Source of the DNA: CAZKRL01 sp964555295
GTDB lineage: Bacteria > Bacteroidota > Bacteroidia > Flavobacteriales_D > Sanyastnellaceae
Assembly (NCBI GenBank): GCA_964555295.1
Contig: CAZKRL010000012.1
Span: 6,615-70,614 of the forward strand
Direction of reading: 5' to 3'
DNA length: 64,000 nt
A program made the position numbers and the translations under genes. A model generated the notes under the pieces. It saw nothing but the letters and a program-made list of their open reading frames with translations, was not told where the DNA came from and ran no database searches. This document shows positions 63,893 to 64,000 of this stretch, piece by piece (position 1 is the stretch's first letter; each line of letters begins with the position of its first letter).

Positions 63893-63923
63893 TTACGACT
63901 TTTCCACAAATGGAAAATCGTAA
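63893..63923 (+). terminator. Strong hairpin downstream of ispE
   Basis: TTACGA, one bulged C and TTTTCCA pair with TGGAAAA and TCGTAA around the 4-nt loop CAAA, a 13-bp stem with one bulge. It could end the era-ispE transcript, but no T-tract follows on the plus strand. It could instead be an operator for the gene beginning at 63982. Confidence 0.45.
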
Positions 63924-63981
63924 TAGTTGTAGTCTTCCCCGAAAACAGCTACGTTTATTACTACTAAATTCGTTACAACGT

Positions 63982-64000
63982 ATGCGCAAATCAAAATTCA
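63982..64000 (+). CDS. Possible start of a further gene (window edge)
   Basis: An ATG at 63982 opens a frame reading MRKSKF to the window edge, beginning with basic residues. Nothing more can be said; it may be a coding start or chance. Confidence 0.25.

Overview
The window reads as chromosomal DNA of a Bacteroidota (Bacteroidetes/Flavobacteriia-like) bacterium. Signs of this are a type IX secretion (T9SS) type A sorting domain, PorV/PorQ-like and other Bacteroidota-type outer-membrane beta-barrels, DUF4294, DUF2490, WbqC and DUF354 proteins, metH split into two genes with metF behind it, the near absence of Shine-Dalgarno sequences and two tRNAs without an encoded CCA end. Genes fill almost the whole window. 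No rRNA, CRISPR array, prophage or complete insertion sequence is visible.

Layout. 1-3.5 kb: an HhH/outer-membrane protein cut by the left edge, a PorV/PorQ-like barrel, tRNA-Leu(TAG) and trigger factor. 3.5-7.2 kb: an AAA/DUF4143 ATPase behind a phased 32-bp repeat, then a secreted T9SS beta-propeller under a cobalamin riboswitch, then a YrdC-like gene. 7.2-17.3 kb: two large sensor kinases, the second in an operon with a porin and a PstS-like protein, plus a GT87 transferase, a DUF4294 protein, an SRAP protein and a thioredoxin. 17.3-29.8 kb: a POT peptide transporter, SRPBCC, thioesterase, GT9, TatD, gyrB, an ICMT-like enzyme, WbqC, DnaJ, small conserved proteins and an Omp85-type barrel.

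29.9-52.3 kb is a surface-polysaccharide locus. It starts with a WbpP-like epimerase. An inverted three-gene module follows (deacetylase, DUF354, ATP-grasp). Then comes a tightly overlapping forward operon: CBS-nucleotidyltransferase, Gfo/Idh/MocA enzyme, cytidylyltransferase-aminotransferase fusion, SDR, two more Gfo/Idh/MocA enzymes, MurJ-like flippase, capsule-type glycosyltransferase, O-antigen polymerase, asparagine-synthase-like protein, ATP-grasp ligase and GT4. Wza-like and Wzc-like export genes close it. The enzyme set suggests an unusual CMP-activated amino sugar decorated with amide or amino-acid groups, but no NeuB-type synthase is present.

52.4-55 kb holds a VTC-domain/DUF4956/lipoprotein/DUF2490 operon. 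55-59.8 kb is metF-metH2-metH1 behind a SAM-I riboswitch whose closing helix can be traced. 59.9-64 kb holds a lipoprotein, DUF2147 and DUF6268-like proteins, initiator tRNA-Met, era and ispE. Vitamin B12 links two distant parts: a B12-repressed secreted propeller (probable cobalamin capture) and a B12-dependent methionine synthase. The best candidates for undescribed biology are the fusion-centred sugar pathway, the T9SS/B12 propeller, the porin-PstS-kinase sensor operon and the VTC/DUF4956 operon.
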